In this document: in pieces, positions 1 to 10,115 of the stretch | Layout: the number at the start of each line of letters is the position of its first letter | Numbering within the stretch: the stretch's first letter is position 1 | Program-made: the position numbers and the translations under genes | The notes under the pieces: generated by a model | What the model was told of the DNA's origin: nothing | What the model saw: the letters and a program-made list of their open reading frames with translations, nothing else | The model's database searches: none | From: Musa acuminata AAA Group | Taxonomy: Eukaryota; Streptophyta; Magnoliopsida; Zingiberales; Musaceae | Length of the DNA: 64,000 nt | Reading direction: 5' to 3' | NCBI RefSeq assembly: GCF_036884655.1 | Contig: NC_088354.1 | Coordinates: 18,722,001 to 18,786,000 of the forward strand

Positions 1-111
1 TTCTTCTTTGCTAGTGAGCATAGAGAAATGAGATGGATCTCCAGTCATATGTCTTGAGCATCCACTATCTAGATACCATCTCTTGCTCCTAGCTTGTGAT
101 GGTGTATGTTT
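1..111 (-). pseudogene. Start of pol (aspartic protease) of SIRE-a, truncated
   Basis: Directly after the amber codon at 112-114 the minus strand continues in frame and reads the retropepsin active-site motif YLDSGCS, followed by a conserved histidine-methionine pair. This is the protease that cuts the Gag-Pol polyprotein. Only the first 37 codons are inside the window. The same segment follows the gag stop in SIRE-c and SIRE-d. Confidence 0.8.
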
Positions 112-1686
112 CTATAAGAAGGGATTATTTTTAGGTACCCATTTTCTTTTGGGTGCTTTAAAAACTTGTTCATCATATTACATAGAATTGATCATAGTTT
201 CTTTAGGAACCTAAATTAGTTTGTTCGGACTAATTTTCTTGAATGGACATTTATAAGTTTTATGTCCATATTTGCAACAAAAGTTGCAATTGCTTTGGTG
301 CCGAACATGTAAGACGGGGCCTTTAATGAAGGTGGTTGGATTTTGGTGAGGACTTCTCATAAATCCGATTCCACTTCTTTTAGGAACGTGACCCTTATTT
401 ATAAGGATCATGTTCAAAGATTTGCTACCAACCTCGAATTTCTTCAAGGTGTCCTTAAGTAGCAAGTTCTCCTTTTAGAGAGATTCTAGATCATGACATT
501 TTATACATGGAGCTAAACTATCATGATATTCAGTTTTTAATTTATCGATATCACAAGTGAGACTATTATGCTCCTTTTTTAGCAATTTATATTTTCTACT
601 AATTGTCTTACATTCATCAAATAACTCATGGAAAGCATTTAACAATTCATGATAAGGTAAATCTGCATCAATTAAATCCGTTACCTCATCTCCGATGGCC
701 ATTAGGGCGTAATGAGCAACTTGCTCGGTGTTGGACTCCTCTTCTTCGGACGCGCTTGAATCATCCCATGTTGCCTTGAGCACCTTCTTCTTTGATGTTC
801 TCTTTTTGGCTTGAGGACAATCGTTCTTGTAGTGTCTCGGTTTTTTGCATTCATAGCAAATCACTTGGTCTTTCTTTTGTTCAAATTTATTTTTTGTATT
901 ATTTTTAAATTTGTTCTTTCTTAAATATTTTTTAAATTTTTGAGTCAAAAGTGTAATGTCATTGTCACTGTCCTCATCACTTGATGTTCCTTTCAAGTGG
1001 TCTTCTTGTGATTTGAGTGCCATATCCTTCCTGTTCTTTGGAAGGGGGTTCTCGAGCTCGTCATGAGCTTGACTTGTCATTTCGTAGGTCATTAGAGACC
1101 CAATGAGTTCTTCAAGAGGGAATGTTTTAAGGTCTTTGGCCTCTTGAATGCCCGTAACTTTTGGATCCCAACTTTTAGGGAGGGATCTTAAGATTTTAGT
1201 TACTAGTTCAAAGTTAGTAAAATCTTTACCAAGAGCTTTGAGTCCATTGATGACATCCGTAAACCAGGTGTACATGTCTTCGATGGACTCACTTGGTTTC
1301 ATTCGGAAAAGTTCGTAAGAGTGCACAAGGATGTTGATTTTGGACTCTTTCACTCAGCTAGTGCCTTCATGAGTGAACTCAAGAGTTCTCAAAATATCAA
1401 AAGCCGAATCATAAATTGAAACACGATTAAAATCATTTTTGTCTAGTGCACAAAACAAGGCATTCATAGCCTTTGCATTTAAAGCAAAAACCTTCTTCTC
1501 CGATTCATTCCATTCGCTCATCGGAAGAGAAGATTTTTGAAATCCGTTTTCAACAATAGTCCAAAGCTTGAAATCCATAGAAATGAGGAAGATCCTCATC
1601 TGAGTCTTCCAATAAGTATAATCCGACCCATTAAACAAGGGTGGACGTGTGATAGAATGACCCTCATGCATGCCGAAGTAAGCCAT
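112..1686 (-). pseudogene. SIRE-a gag (capsid/nucleocapsid), broken by nonsense mutations
   Basis: Gag forms the virus-like particle that packages element RNA in the cytoplasm. The start ATG at 1684-1686 and the N-terminal UBN2-type gag domain match SIRE-c and SIRE-d almost residue for residue. A CCHC zinc knuckle is visible near 840-880 (its C-x4-H spacing has lost the usual glycine) and a second near 240-290. Four premature stops break the frame: TGA at 1354-1356, TAA at 475-477, TAG at 211-213 and TAA near 178. The original end is the conserved amber at 112-114. About 330 N-terminal residues are close to SIRE-c, but the last 190 are strongly divergent, which suggests a recombinant gag. Confidence 0.9.
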
Positions 1687-1724
1687 CTCTCTTGGGTATT
1701 AAACCAAATATGAGAGTGAGCCTA

Positions 1725-1736
1725 GCTCTGATACCA
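1725..1736 (-). promoter_or_regulatory. SIRE-a primer-binding site
   Basis: The minus strand reads TGGTATCAGAGC, the complement of the 3' end of plant initiator tRNA-Met. It lies two bases inside the 5' LTR edge at 1739, where minus-strand reverse transcription is primed. Confidence 0.9.
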
Positions 1737-1738
1737 AT

Positions 1739-2887
1739 TGTTAGGATCGGAGTGACACTAAGAGGGGGGGGGGTGAATTAGTGCAGCGGCTTAAAACATT
1801 GGTTTCGACAAATCTTTCGTACGATAAAAATCGGAATCGGAAGTGCTTAACTTGAAAGCGTATTCGCAAAGTTGTGCAGCAAATGTAATGAGGAAATAAA
1901 GCAAGTAAGAAGGTTTGCAGTAATGTAAATAGCAGTAATGAAATGCAAACCAGAGATTACGCCATTTTTAAAGTGGTTCGGTCAAGTGACCTACATCCAC
2001 TTACGAGGCCCCTCTTCGATGAGGCTCCCACCTTCCACTAGCAAATCTCTTGAAAGGGAAGGGTGAATACCCCTCTTACAACTTTTTACAAGCGGTTCAC
2101 TCTCTTACAGATTTTCAGCAAGAAAGAAGGAGGTGAACACTAGCAAATTGAAAACAAGACTAGCTAAGACTTTTCTAAGGCCTTTCTCTCAAACAATTGC
2201 TGCTCAAAAAGTTGTTATCTCAGCTGAGATTTGAGGGGTATTTATAGGCCTCAAGAGGATTCAAATTTGGGCTCCAAAATTTGAATTCTCTTTGGGTTCC
2301 CGATGTTGGCGGTGCCACCGCCTGTCACTGTCAAACATTGACAGTGCTGGGCGGTGCCACCGCCAGACCCTTCGGTTCACTTGTTGGGCTTCAAATTTAG
2401 CCCAAACCAAGTCTAATTTTGGGCCTAGTTGGCCCCTAACTATGATATAGGATTATCTTTTAATCCTAATCCTAATTACAAGTGAACTACATAACAAAAC
2501 ACATCCTAAGCAAGTTTTCAACCGCGAACGTCGAGTCTTGTTCCGGCGAGCTTTCCGACGAACTTTTTCCGACGGACTCCCAGCAAGCTCTCGAACTTGT
2601 GATGACTTTAACGAGTAGCTGAGCCTTCTCGGTGATCTCCGTGAACCTCTGACGATCTCTTCGGTGAACTTCCGAAAATTCCGATAGGTTCCCGATTTCT
2701 TCTCGGTTGGTTCCGGCAGCATCTCCGACGATTCTTCAGACTCTTAAACGTCCATCGAACTTGACTCTGGTATTCTTGCTTTGTGTTTTATGGTTATCGT
2801 AGTTACTCCTGCACACTTAACTCAATAATATGGATTAGATCAATTAACCCATCAATTGATTTTATCATCAAAATCCGAGATTCAACA
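1739..2887 (-). repeat. SIRE-a 5' LTR
   Basis: The LTR is 1149 bp and bounded by TGTTGAATC...CCTAACA on the minus strand. U3 carries two palindromes GGCGGTGCCACCGCC (2308-2322 and 2350-2364) around another inverted repeat (CACTGTCA/TGACAGTG). A TATAAATACC-type TATA box lies at about 2240-2250 on the minus strand. U5 has a run of 10 C (seen as G at 1764-1773) flanked by complementary arms. Confidence 0.9.
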
Positions 2888-2899
2888 GATGAAAGCAAA

Positions 2900-3560
2900 A
2901 ATTACACTCCTCTAAAGAGAAGATGCAAATGTAACACTTGCCAAATTGTTTGCTTGCCTCATGTAAAATGTTATCTCTTGCTAGTTTGGCATTTTGCTAG
3001 CTTACACTTCGCAAAGAAAGCAAAAATGACACTTCTCAAAAGAGAAGAAAGAGCTTGTTATCTTGAACATCACAACTTGCCAAACAAAAATTACAAAAGT
3101 GCTATCTTGCCTATCTCAAGAAGCAAAACTTACAACTTGCACATTGCAATAGGAAGCAAGAATCATAAGTTTACACAAGAAAGCTATCTTGCATTTGCTT
3201 TCGAAATTTTTGCTAGCTTGTATGTAGTAAAACTTGCATATCGTAAAAATTGCTAGCTTGTAGTATAAAGAGAAGCAAATAGTTGCTATCTCAAGAAAAT
3301 TAAACATGCTAAACTTACACCTTGCAATGGAAGCAAAATTGCGAGCTCAAACATTGCATATTGTAAAAATTTGCTAGCTTGCAACTTGCATATTTCAAGA
3401 AGCAAGAGTTGCCTTCTTGAACATCTCTAAATTGCTAGCTTGCAAGTTCTAAAATGTTGTAACATTGCTAGCTTGCATGTTCTAAAAGTGCTATCTTGTA
3501 TGTTGTAAAACTTGAATATCTAAAACTTAATAGCTTGAATGTTCTAAGCATGATGTAACA
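2900..3560 (+). repeat. Degenerate AT-rich short repeats in SIRE-b 3' non-coding region
   Basis: Motifs such as TTGCTAGCTTGCA, CTTGCATGTTCTAAA and TGCTATCTTG recur every few tens of bases with no strict period. They look like an old, decayed minisatellite between pol and the 3' polypurine tract. Small open frames here have repetitive Lys/Leu/Cys-rich products and are not credible genes. Confidence 0.55.
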
Positions 3561-3682
3561 TTTGCTAAATTTTCTGGCTTCAAAACTGCATGATGATAAA
3601 ACTTGATATTATGTTTTTCATACAATAAGTTAAACTAATATTCCAAACACAAGAATAGTTGGACTTCTCCTTTTTGTTGATG

Positions 3683-3697
3683 ACAAAGGGGGAGAAG
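3683..3697 (+). promoter_or_regulatory. Upstream polypurine tract of SIRE-b
   Basis: ACAAAGGGGGAGAAG follows TTTTTGTTGATG and lies about 200 bp upstream of the LTR-adjacent tract. The same tract with the same left flank occurs in SIRE-c (12791-12807, complement) and SIRE-d (24780-24796). Its role as a second plus-strand primer is inference. Confidence 0.6.
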
Positions 3698-3883
3698 TAT
3701 GATGTTATGCATAAGTTTATGCATAAGTTCATGATGATGTGTTGCAAGTATTCATGATGAATATTGCAATGACTTGAATTCAGTTTGAACTCAAGATTCT
3801 ATCAATATGGCATATTGATAAGGAGAGTTTGTTTAAACTCCGGGAGTTAAGTTTAACTCCGTCATCAAGTGGTTGTCATCATC

Positions 3884-3896
3884 AAAAAGGGGGAGA
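3884..3896 (+). promoter_or_regulatory. 3' polypurine tract of SIRE-b
   Basis: AAAAAGGGGGAGA ends one base before the LTR start TGTTGAATC at 3898. It is the usual plus-strand primer of LTR retrotransposons. Confidence 0.88.
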
Positions 3897-3897
3897 T

Positions 3898-5764
3898 TGT
3901 TGAATCTCATATTTTGATGATGAAACTACTTGATATATGTTTATGATTTAATTTGCGTTTTGAGTGACGCAGGATGCTTTGATTAGGATGAGACAATTAA
4001 AGCAGGAAAATCATGTTGTGCCGGAGGAACATGTCATAAGATTGGACGTCGGGCCGGTGGATCGGTCGACGTATCGACAGAAGGCTTCGGGCCGTGGACT
4101 CGGGCATCGGGCTAAGAAGAGCGGGTATTGTGTCAAGGATATCGGAGTTGTTGAGTCAACTGGCCGATTGGGTAATAGGCTGCAGGAGAGGACGATGCGC
4201 CGAAGAATCGGATGAAGCGTCGAGGGACCAATGACATGCCAGACAACTTGGTTAATTGCTTAGGATTAATTGTCTCAATCAAAGTTTTGTTTTAAGTGTG
4301 CAGGATTAACTACGATGAAAGTAAGATATGCAGCAGGAGTTGCGCCGGAATCAAGACAATGATCACGTTGGGAGTTCGAGAGTTCGACGGAAGTTCAGAC
4401 AGTCGTCGGAGGTTCTGCGGGAACAAATCCGAGAAGTCCATGAGCTTGCCAAAGAAGCTCGTTGGAACTCACCAAGCAGATCGTCGCAAGTCCAGGAGTT
4501 TGCCGGAAGTCCATAGGAGCATCACCGAGGGTTCATTGGATGATCGACGGAAGTTCGCCGGAAGCTCGCCGGAAGAAGCGATTGACACACTGGAGCAAGT
4601 TACAGTAAATGTCTTAGGAAATATCGTAGTTAGCACAATGATTAAGTTAGAAATGGGAGGTGATCCCATTAACTTAATCTTGGGGCAATTGGGCCCTTGA
4701 AAAACCCAAATTGGGCCGAATGGATCAACCCATTCGGACCCTGATTTCTACTAGGCGGTTGAACCGCCCCAGCCAGGCGATGGCACCGCCTGGGCTCAGT
4801 CTCCGAGCGAGACTGGGCGGTGCAACCGCCCCTGACAGGAGGTGGCACCGCCTGAGCTCGGTCTTCGAGCTCTGGCAGGAGGTGCAACCGCCTCAGTCAA
4901 GTGGTGGCACCGCCTGAGCTCAGTTTTCGAGCTCTGGCAGGAGGTGCAATCGCCCCTGACAGGAGGTGGCATCGCCCAGAGGCTCAGTCTTCGAGCTCTG
5001 CCAGGTGGTGCAACTGCTAGATCCTGAAATTCCGGGAATTGACATTTTTGAACTCGAAATTCAAACTGGGTTGGGGCCTATAAATACCCCACCCTTTCAG
5101 CACTAAAAGGCCACCCAGAAACCACCGAAATTCTGATTTTACTTTGTGATTTTTAGAGCTCAAAAGTGTTGTATGAGTTGAAAGTTCTTCTTCCTCTTTT
5201 CTTCCAAGTTCTAATCTGATAAGAGAGGAAAGAAAATTCTGTAAGGGTTGTCTCCTAAGCCCGTCAAAAGGAGTGAAACTGTAAAAGGGTGGTTGGCCTT
5301 CGCCTATTGAAGGAAGGCCTCTAGTGGACGTCTGTGACCTCGTCGGAGGAGGAAGCCAAAAGTGGATGTAGGTCAAGATTGACCGAACCACTCTAAATCT
5401 CGGTTTGCATTTACTTTGATCATCTTATCTTTACTACAAACCTCCTCAAAAGCTTACTGCCTTCTGCGCATATACGATTGTGTTTCAAGCTCTGCATTTT
5501 CTGAATCGACGTTTAGATGTAAATTGTTTTTATTGTACGAACATCATATTTTAGTTTGCGTTTACGTTCTGATTTCTATCATAACTGCAAATTGCCTTTA
5601 TATCTTTGCTTTAGCTGCATCTTGCTTGGTTACAAGTTAAAGTGATTTACAAATCGGATTTTCTACCGAAATCACTCTTATCGTACAAACGCGATTTTAA
5701 TCGTCGAAAGTTTTCTGCTGCACTAATTCACCCCCCCCCCCTCTTAGTGCTCTTGATCCTAACA
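3898..5764 (+). repeat. SIRE-b 3' LTR
   Basis: Bounded by TGTTGAATC (3898) and CCTAACA (5764). At 1867 bp it is longer than the 1.15-1.26 kb LTRs of the other SIRE copies because U3 is longer. A TATAAATACC box lies near 5080. U5 ends in a C run (5731-5741) between GCACTAA and TTAGTGC arms. The U3 palindrome array at 4752-5015 is annotated separately. This is a different subfamily from SIRE-c/d. Confidence 0.88.
4752..5015 (+). repeat. U3 array of GGCGGTGN-CACCGCC-like palindromes, about 64-bp period
   Basis: Units contain an imperfect palindrome (GGTGGCACCGCC or GGTGCAACCGCC variants) followed by CTCAGTCTTCGAGCTCTGGC. The phrase CGAGCTCTGGCAGGAGGTGC recurs at about 4866 and 4930 and in altered form at 4994, giving a 64-bp spacing. 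The array lies roughly 60-330 bp upstream of the TATA box, in the enhancer part of U3. Confidence 0.8.
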
Positions 5765-6955
5765 ATAATTTTGTGAATTCACCAAAGCATAAGCAATACA
5801 ACAAAAAATTCTTAGATGTCTAACACTTGGTTTCATACCATACCAAGCCTCAAAAGGAGTTTGATTCATAACAGTCTTTGTTGGTGAAATATTCAATAAA
5901 TAAACTACTGTTGCAACTGCTTCTGCCCAAAACTGATTTGGAATTTGTTTTCCTTTAAGCAAACTTCTTGCCATTTCAACGACAGTCCGATTCTTATGCT
6001 CAGCTATACCATTTTGCTCCGGTGTATATGGTACTGTCAATTCTCTGTGAACTTCACAAAAAGAACTAAACTCATTAGATAAAAATTCACCACTTCTATC
6101 TGTTCGAAGTGTTTTTATATATCTACCACTTTGCCTTTCTACAAGTGTATTAAACTTTTAAAAATATCAAATATTTCAGATTTTAATTTCAGAAAATATA
6201 CCCAACTCATGCGGCTATAATCATCAGTAAATAATAAAAAATATTGACTTCCACCAAATGATTTTATATTTATAGGTCCACATAAGTCAGCATGAATTAA
6301 TTCAAGACAATTAGATGCTCTCCATGCTTTTCCAATAGGAAATGATTTTTTACTTTGTTTGCCATAAATGCATCCTTCACATACATCAAGTGTATTAATT
6401 TTAGGCAATCCAAAAACCATTCCTTTTTTACTTAACAACCTTAAACCCTTAATGTTAAGGTGTCCATATCTTAAATGCCATAAATTAGACTCATTCTTTT
6501 GAGTTCCGACAAGCACATGCCTTTCAATATTTGACACATCAAGTGGAAATATCTTGTTTTGTGTCATGCAAACATTTACTATAATCAAACCAAATTTTTT
6601 TATCTTTAATAGTTTATGAACCATCATCAAATATTATTGAATATCCATCATCTATTAATTGTCCAATACTCAACAAGTTATGTGATAAAGTAGGAATAAA
6701 GAAAACATTGTCAAGGTATTTTATCTTCCCTTGATTTGTCTTCACCTCAATTGTTCCTTTCCCTTCTACTTGGATTTGCTTGCTATCTCCAAGTCTAACT
6801 TTCAACTTGTGAGTTTCATCAATATCTCTAAATATTGATTTTATGTCTGACATATGATTAGAACATCCACTATCTAGAAACCAAATATCATTTGAGATAT
6901 CGTGAACTTGTGAATGAGTCATAAACAATTTACTATTTTCTTTATTTTCCTCCAC
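5765..6955 (-). pseudogene. Copia-1 pol fragment: protease, GAG-pre-integrase, integrase
   Basis: Protease (WFLDSGCSNHM) lies at about 6820-6880. The GAG-pre-integrase and zinc domain (WHLRYGHLN...CEGCIYGKQ) lies at about 6370-6510, followed by the integrase core with its first catalytic Asp region (HADLCGP), TDDYSR, and the later NGIAEHKNRTVVEMARS block near 5960-6030. Integrase would join element DNA to the chromosome. Frame changes occur near 6614-6630 and 6139, and there is a short stop-rich gap at 6041-6138. The frame ends abruptly at 5765 where SIRE-b is inserted. Confidence 0.85.
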
Positions 6956-6983
6956 ATAACTTGCTTGCTTTTCTCTTTTCCAT

Positions 6984-7829
6984 TTAATCTGCCTTCATGT
7001 GACCAAACTTTTTATAGTAGTGACATTGAATTCCACTCTTGTAATTCTTTTGATCATAATTTGATTGCCTTTGCTCATCATGCCCATCAAAGTGTCCCCT
7101 TCCTCTTCCTCTTTCATTTCCTCTACCACGAAATCCTCCTCTACCATGTCCTCTTCCTGTTGATTTTTTGTCTTCTTTTGAAGTAGAAGACTCCCCCTTA
7201 ACCTGAAATATTTTTTCTTCACTTTTTTCAAGTGACCTGTTCAACCTTACTTCATATGCTTGTAAGGAACTCATTAGTTCATCAAATGAATATGTAGATA
7301 AATCTTTTGACTCCTCAATTGCGGTAACAACATGATCAAATTTCAAAGTTAAACTTCTCAAAGCTTTTGCAACAATTATATGATCAGGAAGATGTTCACC
7401 ATAAGATTTCATTTGACTAACAATTTCAGTCACTCGAGAAAGAAAATCTTGTACCGATTCATTGCTTTTCATGAACAAAATTTTAAACTCACGACGAAGG
7501 GTTTGAAGTTTTACCGTAATCACCCTTAATGAGCCTTGAAATTCATTTTGAAGTATCAACCAAGCTTGCTTTGAGATTGTCGCTGCTGCAATTCTTGAGA
7601 AGATTGTCTAATGTACAGCTTGTTGAATGAAGAATAATGCCTTTGAGTCCTTCTTTCTATTCTCCCTCAGCTCGATTTCGTTATCTGGATTCGCATATCC
7701 ATTCTCTATTAAGTCTCGAAGATCTTGAGACTTGAATAAAGTCTTCATCTTAATACTCCAAAATTCAAAGCATTTACCCGAGAAGATGGGGACAAGGGGT
7801 TGAGACATGGAATTGCCATTGAAAATCAT
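6984..7829 (-). pseudogene. Copia-1 gag, broken
   Basis: A UBN2-type gag with the ATG at 7827-7829 reads MSQPLVPIFSGKCFEFWSIK early in the protein. An in-frame TAG (7608-7610) interrupts it. A Gly/Arg-rich stretch precedes a zinc knuckle degraded to CHYYKKFGHMKAD. A TAA at 6984 and a shift of frame separate it from protease; Tork elements usually have gag and pol in one frame, so this is a one-base indel. Capsid function is known for the family only. Confidence 0.85.
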
Positions 7830-7854
7830 AATGCCTAGTTCAGATTGAAACTAG

Positions 7855-7866
7855 GCTCTGATACCA
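7855..7866 (-). promoter_or_regulatory. Copia-1 primer-binding site
   Basis: The minus strand reads TGGTATCAGAGC, complementary to initiator tRNA-Met, four bases inside the 5' LTR edge at 7871. Confidence 0.88.
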
Positions 7867-7870
7867 CAAA

Positions 7871-8172
7871 TGTTAGGGATGGAGGAGGAAGGAAAAAATA
7901 AAATACTATTATAGTATTAAAAACAGGAGGATTGACAAGAACACTTATAAGATATTCCTAAGTGCACACACTATCTATATACCTTGCTTCATGAACTATG
8001 ACCCTATTTATAGGACCTAGTGATAACCACCCTATAACTACTAGATCATGATTGAGGTAGTTATTGAAACCACCCTATAACTATTAGATCATGATTGAGG
8101 TAGTTATTGAAATCACCCTATAACTACTAGATTATGATAACTACCTAGATAACTATGAATCAAATCTCAACA
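7871..8172 (-). repeat. Copia-1 5' LTR with internal 43-bp tandem repeats
   Basis: The LTR is 302 bp and bounded on the minus strand by TGTTGAGATT...CCCTAACA. Within it a 43-bp unit (ACCACCCTATAACTACTAGA followed by TCATGATTGAGGTAGTTATT) starts at 8026 and 8069, with a partial third copy at about 8112. Short LTRs of this size are typical of Tork-like elements. Confidence 0.82.
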
Positions 8173-8318
8173 TAAACTTGCCTTGGGGTGGAGTTCAACT
8201 CTAGTTTTCCCACTGTGAAGGAACACCAGAAGCTAGCTGCATCGTCGACCACATGAGGGCTCGTGTTTTCCATGACCACAAGTAGAGCAAGCCCTAACAA
8301 GAGTAGAAGAAGACCCAT
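8173..8318 (-). pseudogene. Signal-peptide-like reading frame truncated by the Copia-1 LTR
   Basis: From ATG at 8316-8318 the minus strand encodes a leucine-rich hydrophobic N-terminus (MGLLLLLLGLALLVV) followed by a polar segment with one Trp and one Cys. It looks like a secretory signal peptide or membrane anchor. After 48 codons the frame runs into the LTR edge at 8172 and stops within five further codons. I do not recognise the protein. It could be the first exon of a host gene disrupted by Copia-1, or a chance frame. Confidence 0.3.
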
Positions 8319-8520
8319 TCCAATATAAGCTTAAAAGCCTGCGAAGCTCATACGGAATCATCCGTCGTAACGATGAGAAAATGCATTGCAGTGTCGAATG
8401 GAGGATCAGATTCTTTGTCGACGTATCAAGGAGAGATATAGTTTACCATCCGAGGAAAGGAACGACGATGAGAAGGAAACTTATTCCTTGGTTCATTCTG
8501 AGAAGCTACAAGCAAACTTG

Positions 8521-8556
<36 letters not shown>

Positions 8557-9450
8557 CAAGCACAAGTTCAGCTTAGCTTTGGTGTCCCTGGATCACTCTA
8601 AAACAATACTGCATGGTGAGGTTTCAAGCGTGGGTGGGATGCGGTGTCAATCGACAGGTGACCTTCTCAACTAGGGCATAAACCTCAGCTTGTCTTCGTC
8701 CCCATCCATGGTCATCTTGCTTGCTGGAAGATTGCTGTGGTCGTATTTCCCAACCAATTCAAATGGAACCCCACTCTTCTCAAGTTCACTGAGACTAGCC
8801 TATTTCATCCAAGCTAAGAGTAAGGAAGACCTCACCAGTTTTTATGCCTCACTGTGTGTAATCAATCCCTCAAGTCGAGCGAGCTTCTCGAGATGAATAC
8901 ATGTGATACGTACGGGAAGCTTGCTGCTCCAATGGCACGCCCTCTGAAGTGGTTGCCGACCGAAGGTGCAACTTGTTCTGCATTACCAAAGAAGAAAACA
9001 TGCCGAACTTAGAACTCATTGATATGCACCACGATAACATGCAGAGGGTTTACGTGGTGCAGTAGAGGATATATATAGATCGACGATCGAACCTGCAACG
9101 ACGTCCGAGCTGTGAAGATCGAGTTCAGTGATTTATTGGCATAAGGACTTGTCTTTTGCCTCAGTTTTTATCAGGGCCAGTTAATGGAAGCTACAAGAAA
9201 ACAGAGGAAGGATGCAACCTGAAGATGGAGGAGACTGGATAAAACTTGTGTATCTTGTTTGGATGAAAACCTGACACAATGAGATGCTGTGTTCAGATAT
9301 AAAATATCTTAAAATTACGAAAAGAAAAAAACTTACAAGGATAGCAGTTAAGGTTAGAATTATGAATAATAGTTTCCTAGAAAGAATGTGGACAAGCAGC
9401 TGATGAACTGAGTGTCTCTCCCTGGTGCTAATTGGCATGCCGTTTCTATT
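8319..9450. other. Unassigned, probably single-copy DNA with exon-like pieces
   Basis: No retrotransposon domain is visible on either strand. On the minus strand, 8671-8799 is a 42-codon frame ending in a stop and preceded by AG. It contains ELEKSGVPFELVGKYDHSNL and a run of acidic residues, and reads like a terminal exon. Upstream, a piece at about 8916-8979 is flanked by a GCAG acceptor and a GTACGTA donor. Another, at about 9341-9380, lies between TTCTTTCTAG and GTAAGTTTTTTT. A TATATATA run is at 9069-9076. The parts do not join into one convincing frame by eye, so no gene is called. Confidence 0.35.
8525..8553 (+). repeat. (AG)n microsatellite
   Basis: About 14 uninterrupted AG units. 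On the minus strand this is a CT tract roughly 210 bp upstream of the signal-peptide-like ATG at 8318. That placement is common in plant 5' leaders but does not prove a promoter. Confidence 0.9.
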
Positions 9451-9455
9451 GGAAC

Positions 9456-10093
9456 TGATACGGCATGTTTTGGAGCCTCAGACATGTCACAACGCCACAC
9501 ACCAAGTCAGAACTGTACTAAGAAGCTGTTCCACCTGTCCCGTCCCGAGAGCTCAGGCGGTGTCGTCTGACGTTGCTCCGCACATCCCGGACACGACGAC
9601 CGGTCAAAAGTCCCATCCCACTCCTCAAGGGTCAACGGCCACGCACTACCGACCCTCGCGCAATAGTATAAAGCCCTTTGCCAACCTCCGGTCAAGGGAA
9701 GATAAAAAAAATACAATCCACCCCACACTGACTTGCTCGTCAGAGGGGCCACGGCCGAGGATCACCCGACAGGGGCCATTTTTTACAGGTAGACGATCAC
9801 CCACGAGCGGCAAGTGTCTCAGCCTGGGAATCGCCATCTAGTGTACGAGGACGAGCTGTCAACCACCCCGGAGACGGAAAGGTGTGACTCATCATAAACG
9901 ACGCTCGGATCCTGACCGACGTCCATAAGGCGAGTCGTCAACCGGCCCAGATGCCGACTGACACCAACTAGTACCTCGTCACGAGGGCCCGATCGATCGC
10001 GACATCCAGCTCAGCCAACAGAAGGCTCCCGACATCGACCTGTGAACCAAGCCGTGCTAACTCATTAGCCACGACATATCTGTTCGGTTAACA
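9456..10093 (+). repeat. Tat 5' LTR
   Basis: Starts TGATACGGCATG and ends GGTTAACA, with TATAAA at 9667-9672. It is 638 bp against about 641 bp for the 3' copy, with many transitions between them. TTTTGGCACTAGAAGG follows at 10094; I cannot assign its tRNA. Confidence 0.87.
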
Positions 10094-10115
10094 TTTTGGC
10101 ACTAGAAGGAGAGCC

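Larger units (their letters stand above)
1..2887 (-). mobile_element. SIRE-a: SIRE/Maximus Copia element, 5' part, truncated by window start
   Basis: Read on the minus strand this runs 5' LTR (1739-2887), tRNA-iMet primer-binding site, decayed gag (112-1686), then the first codons of protease at 1-111. The rest of pol and the 3' LTR lie beyond position 1. The LTR edge at 2887 is the complement of TGTTGAATC, the SIRE LTR start. The element interrupts the 3' non-coding region of SIRE-b, so it is the younger of the two. The expected duplication would be GATGA (2888-2892), but the partner is outside the window. Lineage comes from the close protein match to SIRE-c and SIRE-d. Confidence 0.9.
2888..5764 (+). 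mobile_element. SIRE-b: 3' part of a plus-strand SIRE/Maximus element
   Basis: This contains the 3' non-coding region, two polypurine tracts and a 1867-bp 3' LTR. The left part is interrupted at 2887/2888 by SIRE-a, so SIRE-b pol and 5' LTR are outside the window. The right edge (CCTAACA, 5764) is followed by ATAAT, where the Copia-1 reading frame resumes, so SIRE-b inserted into Copia-1 pol. I see no reading frame over 160 codons and no recognisable protein. Confidence 0.88.
5765..8172 (-). mobile_element. Copia-1: Tork-like Ty1/copia element, 5' half
   Basis: On the minus strand: 302-bp 5' LTR (7871-8172), tRNA-iMet primer-binding site, gag, protease, GAG-pre-integrase and integrase. Reverse transcriptase, RNase H and the 3' LTR lie left of SIRE-b, outside the window. 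The lineage call rests on the integrase phrases DLCGPINIKSFGGSQYF and LLFTDDYSRMSWVYFL and is inference. The element is inactive, with several frameshifts and stops. It inserted into unassigned DNA at 8172/8173. Confidence 0.85.

Noticed and set aside
2783..3256. A 157-codon plus-strand frame
   Set aside because: It starts inside the SIRE-a LTR and crosses the insertion junction at 2887/2888 into the AT-rich repeat region, so it cannot be an ancestral gene.
4296..4700. A 134-codon frame in the SIRE-b LTR, and similar 60-80-codon frames in the other SIRE LTRs (12078, 18432, 25392, 27115)
   Set aside because: They come from the conserved GGAAGTTCG/CGGAG-rich U3 segment, change frame between copies and have no recognisable domain.
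9275..9290. A 16-base match (CACAATGAGATGCTGT) between 9275-9290 and 41934-41949 on the two sides of Tat
   Set aside because: It is too short and isolated to call. It is not at the insertion edges, where the real duplication is GGAAC. It could be chance or a small duplicated exon end.
8173..9450. A complete host gene
   Set aside because: Exon-like pieces with plausible splice sites exist, but phases do not join and no protein family is recognised; only fragments are reported.
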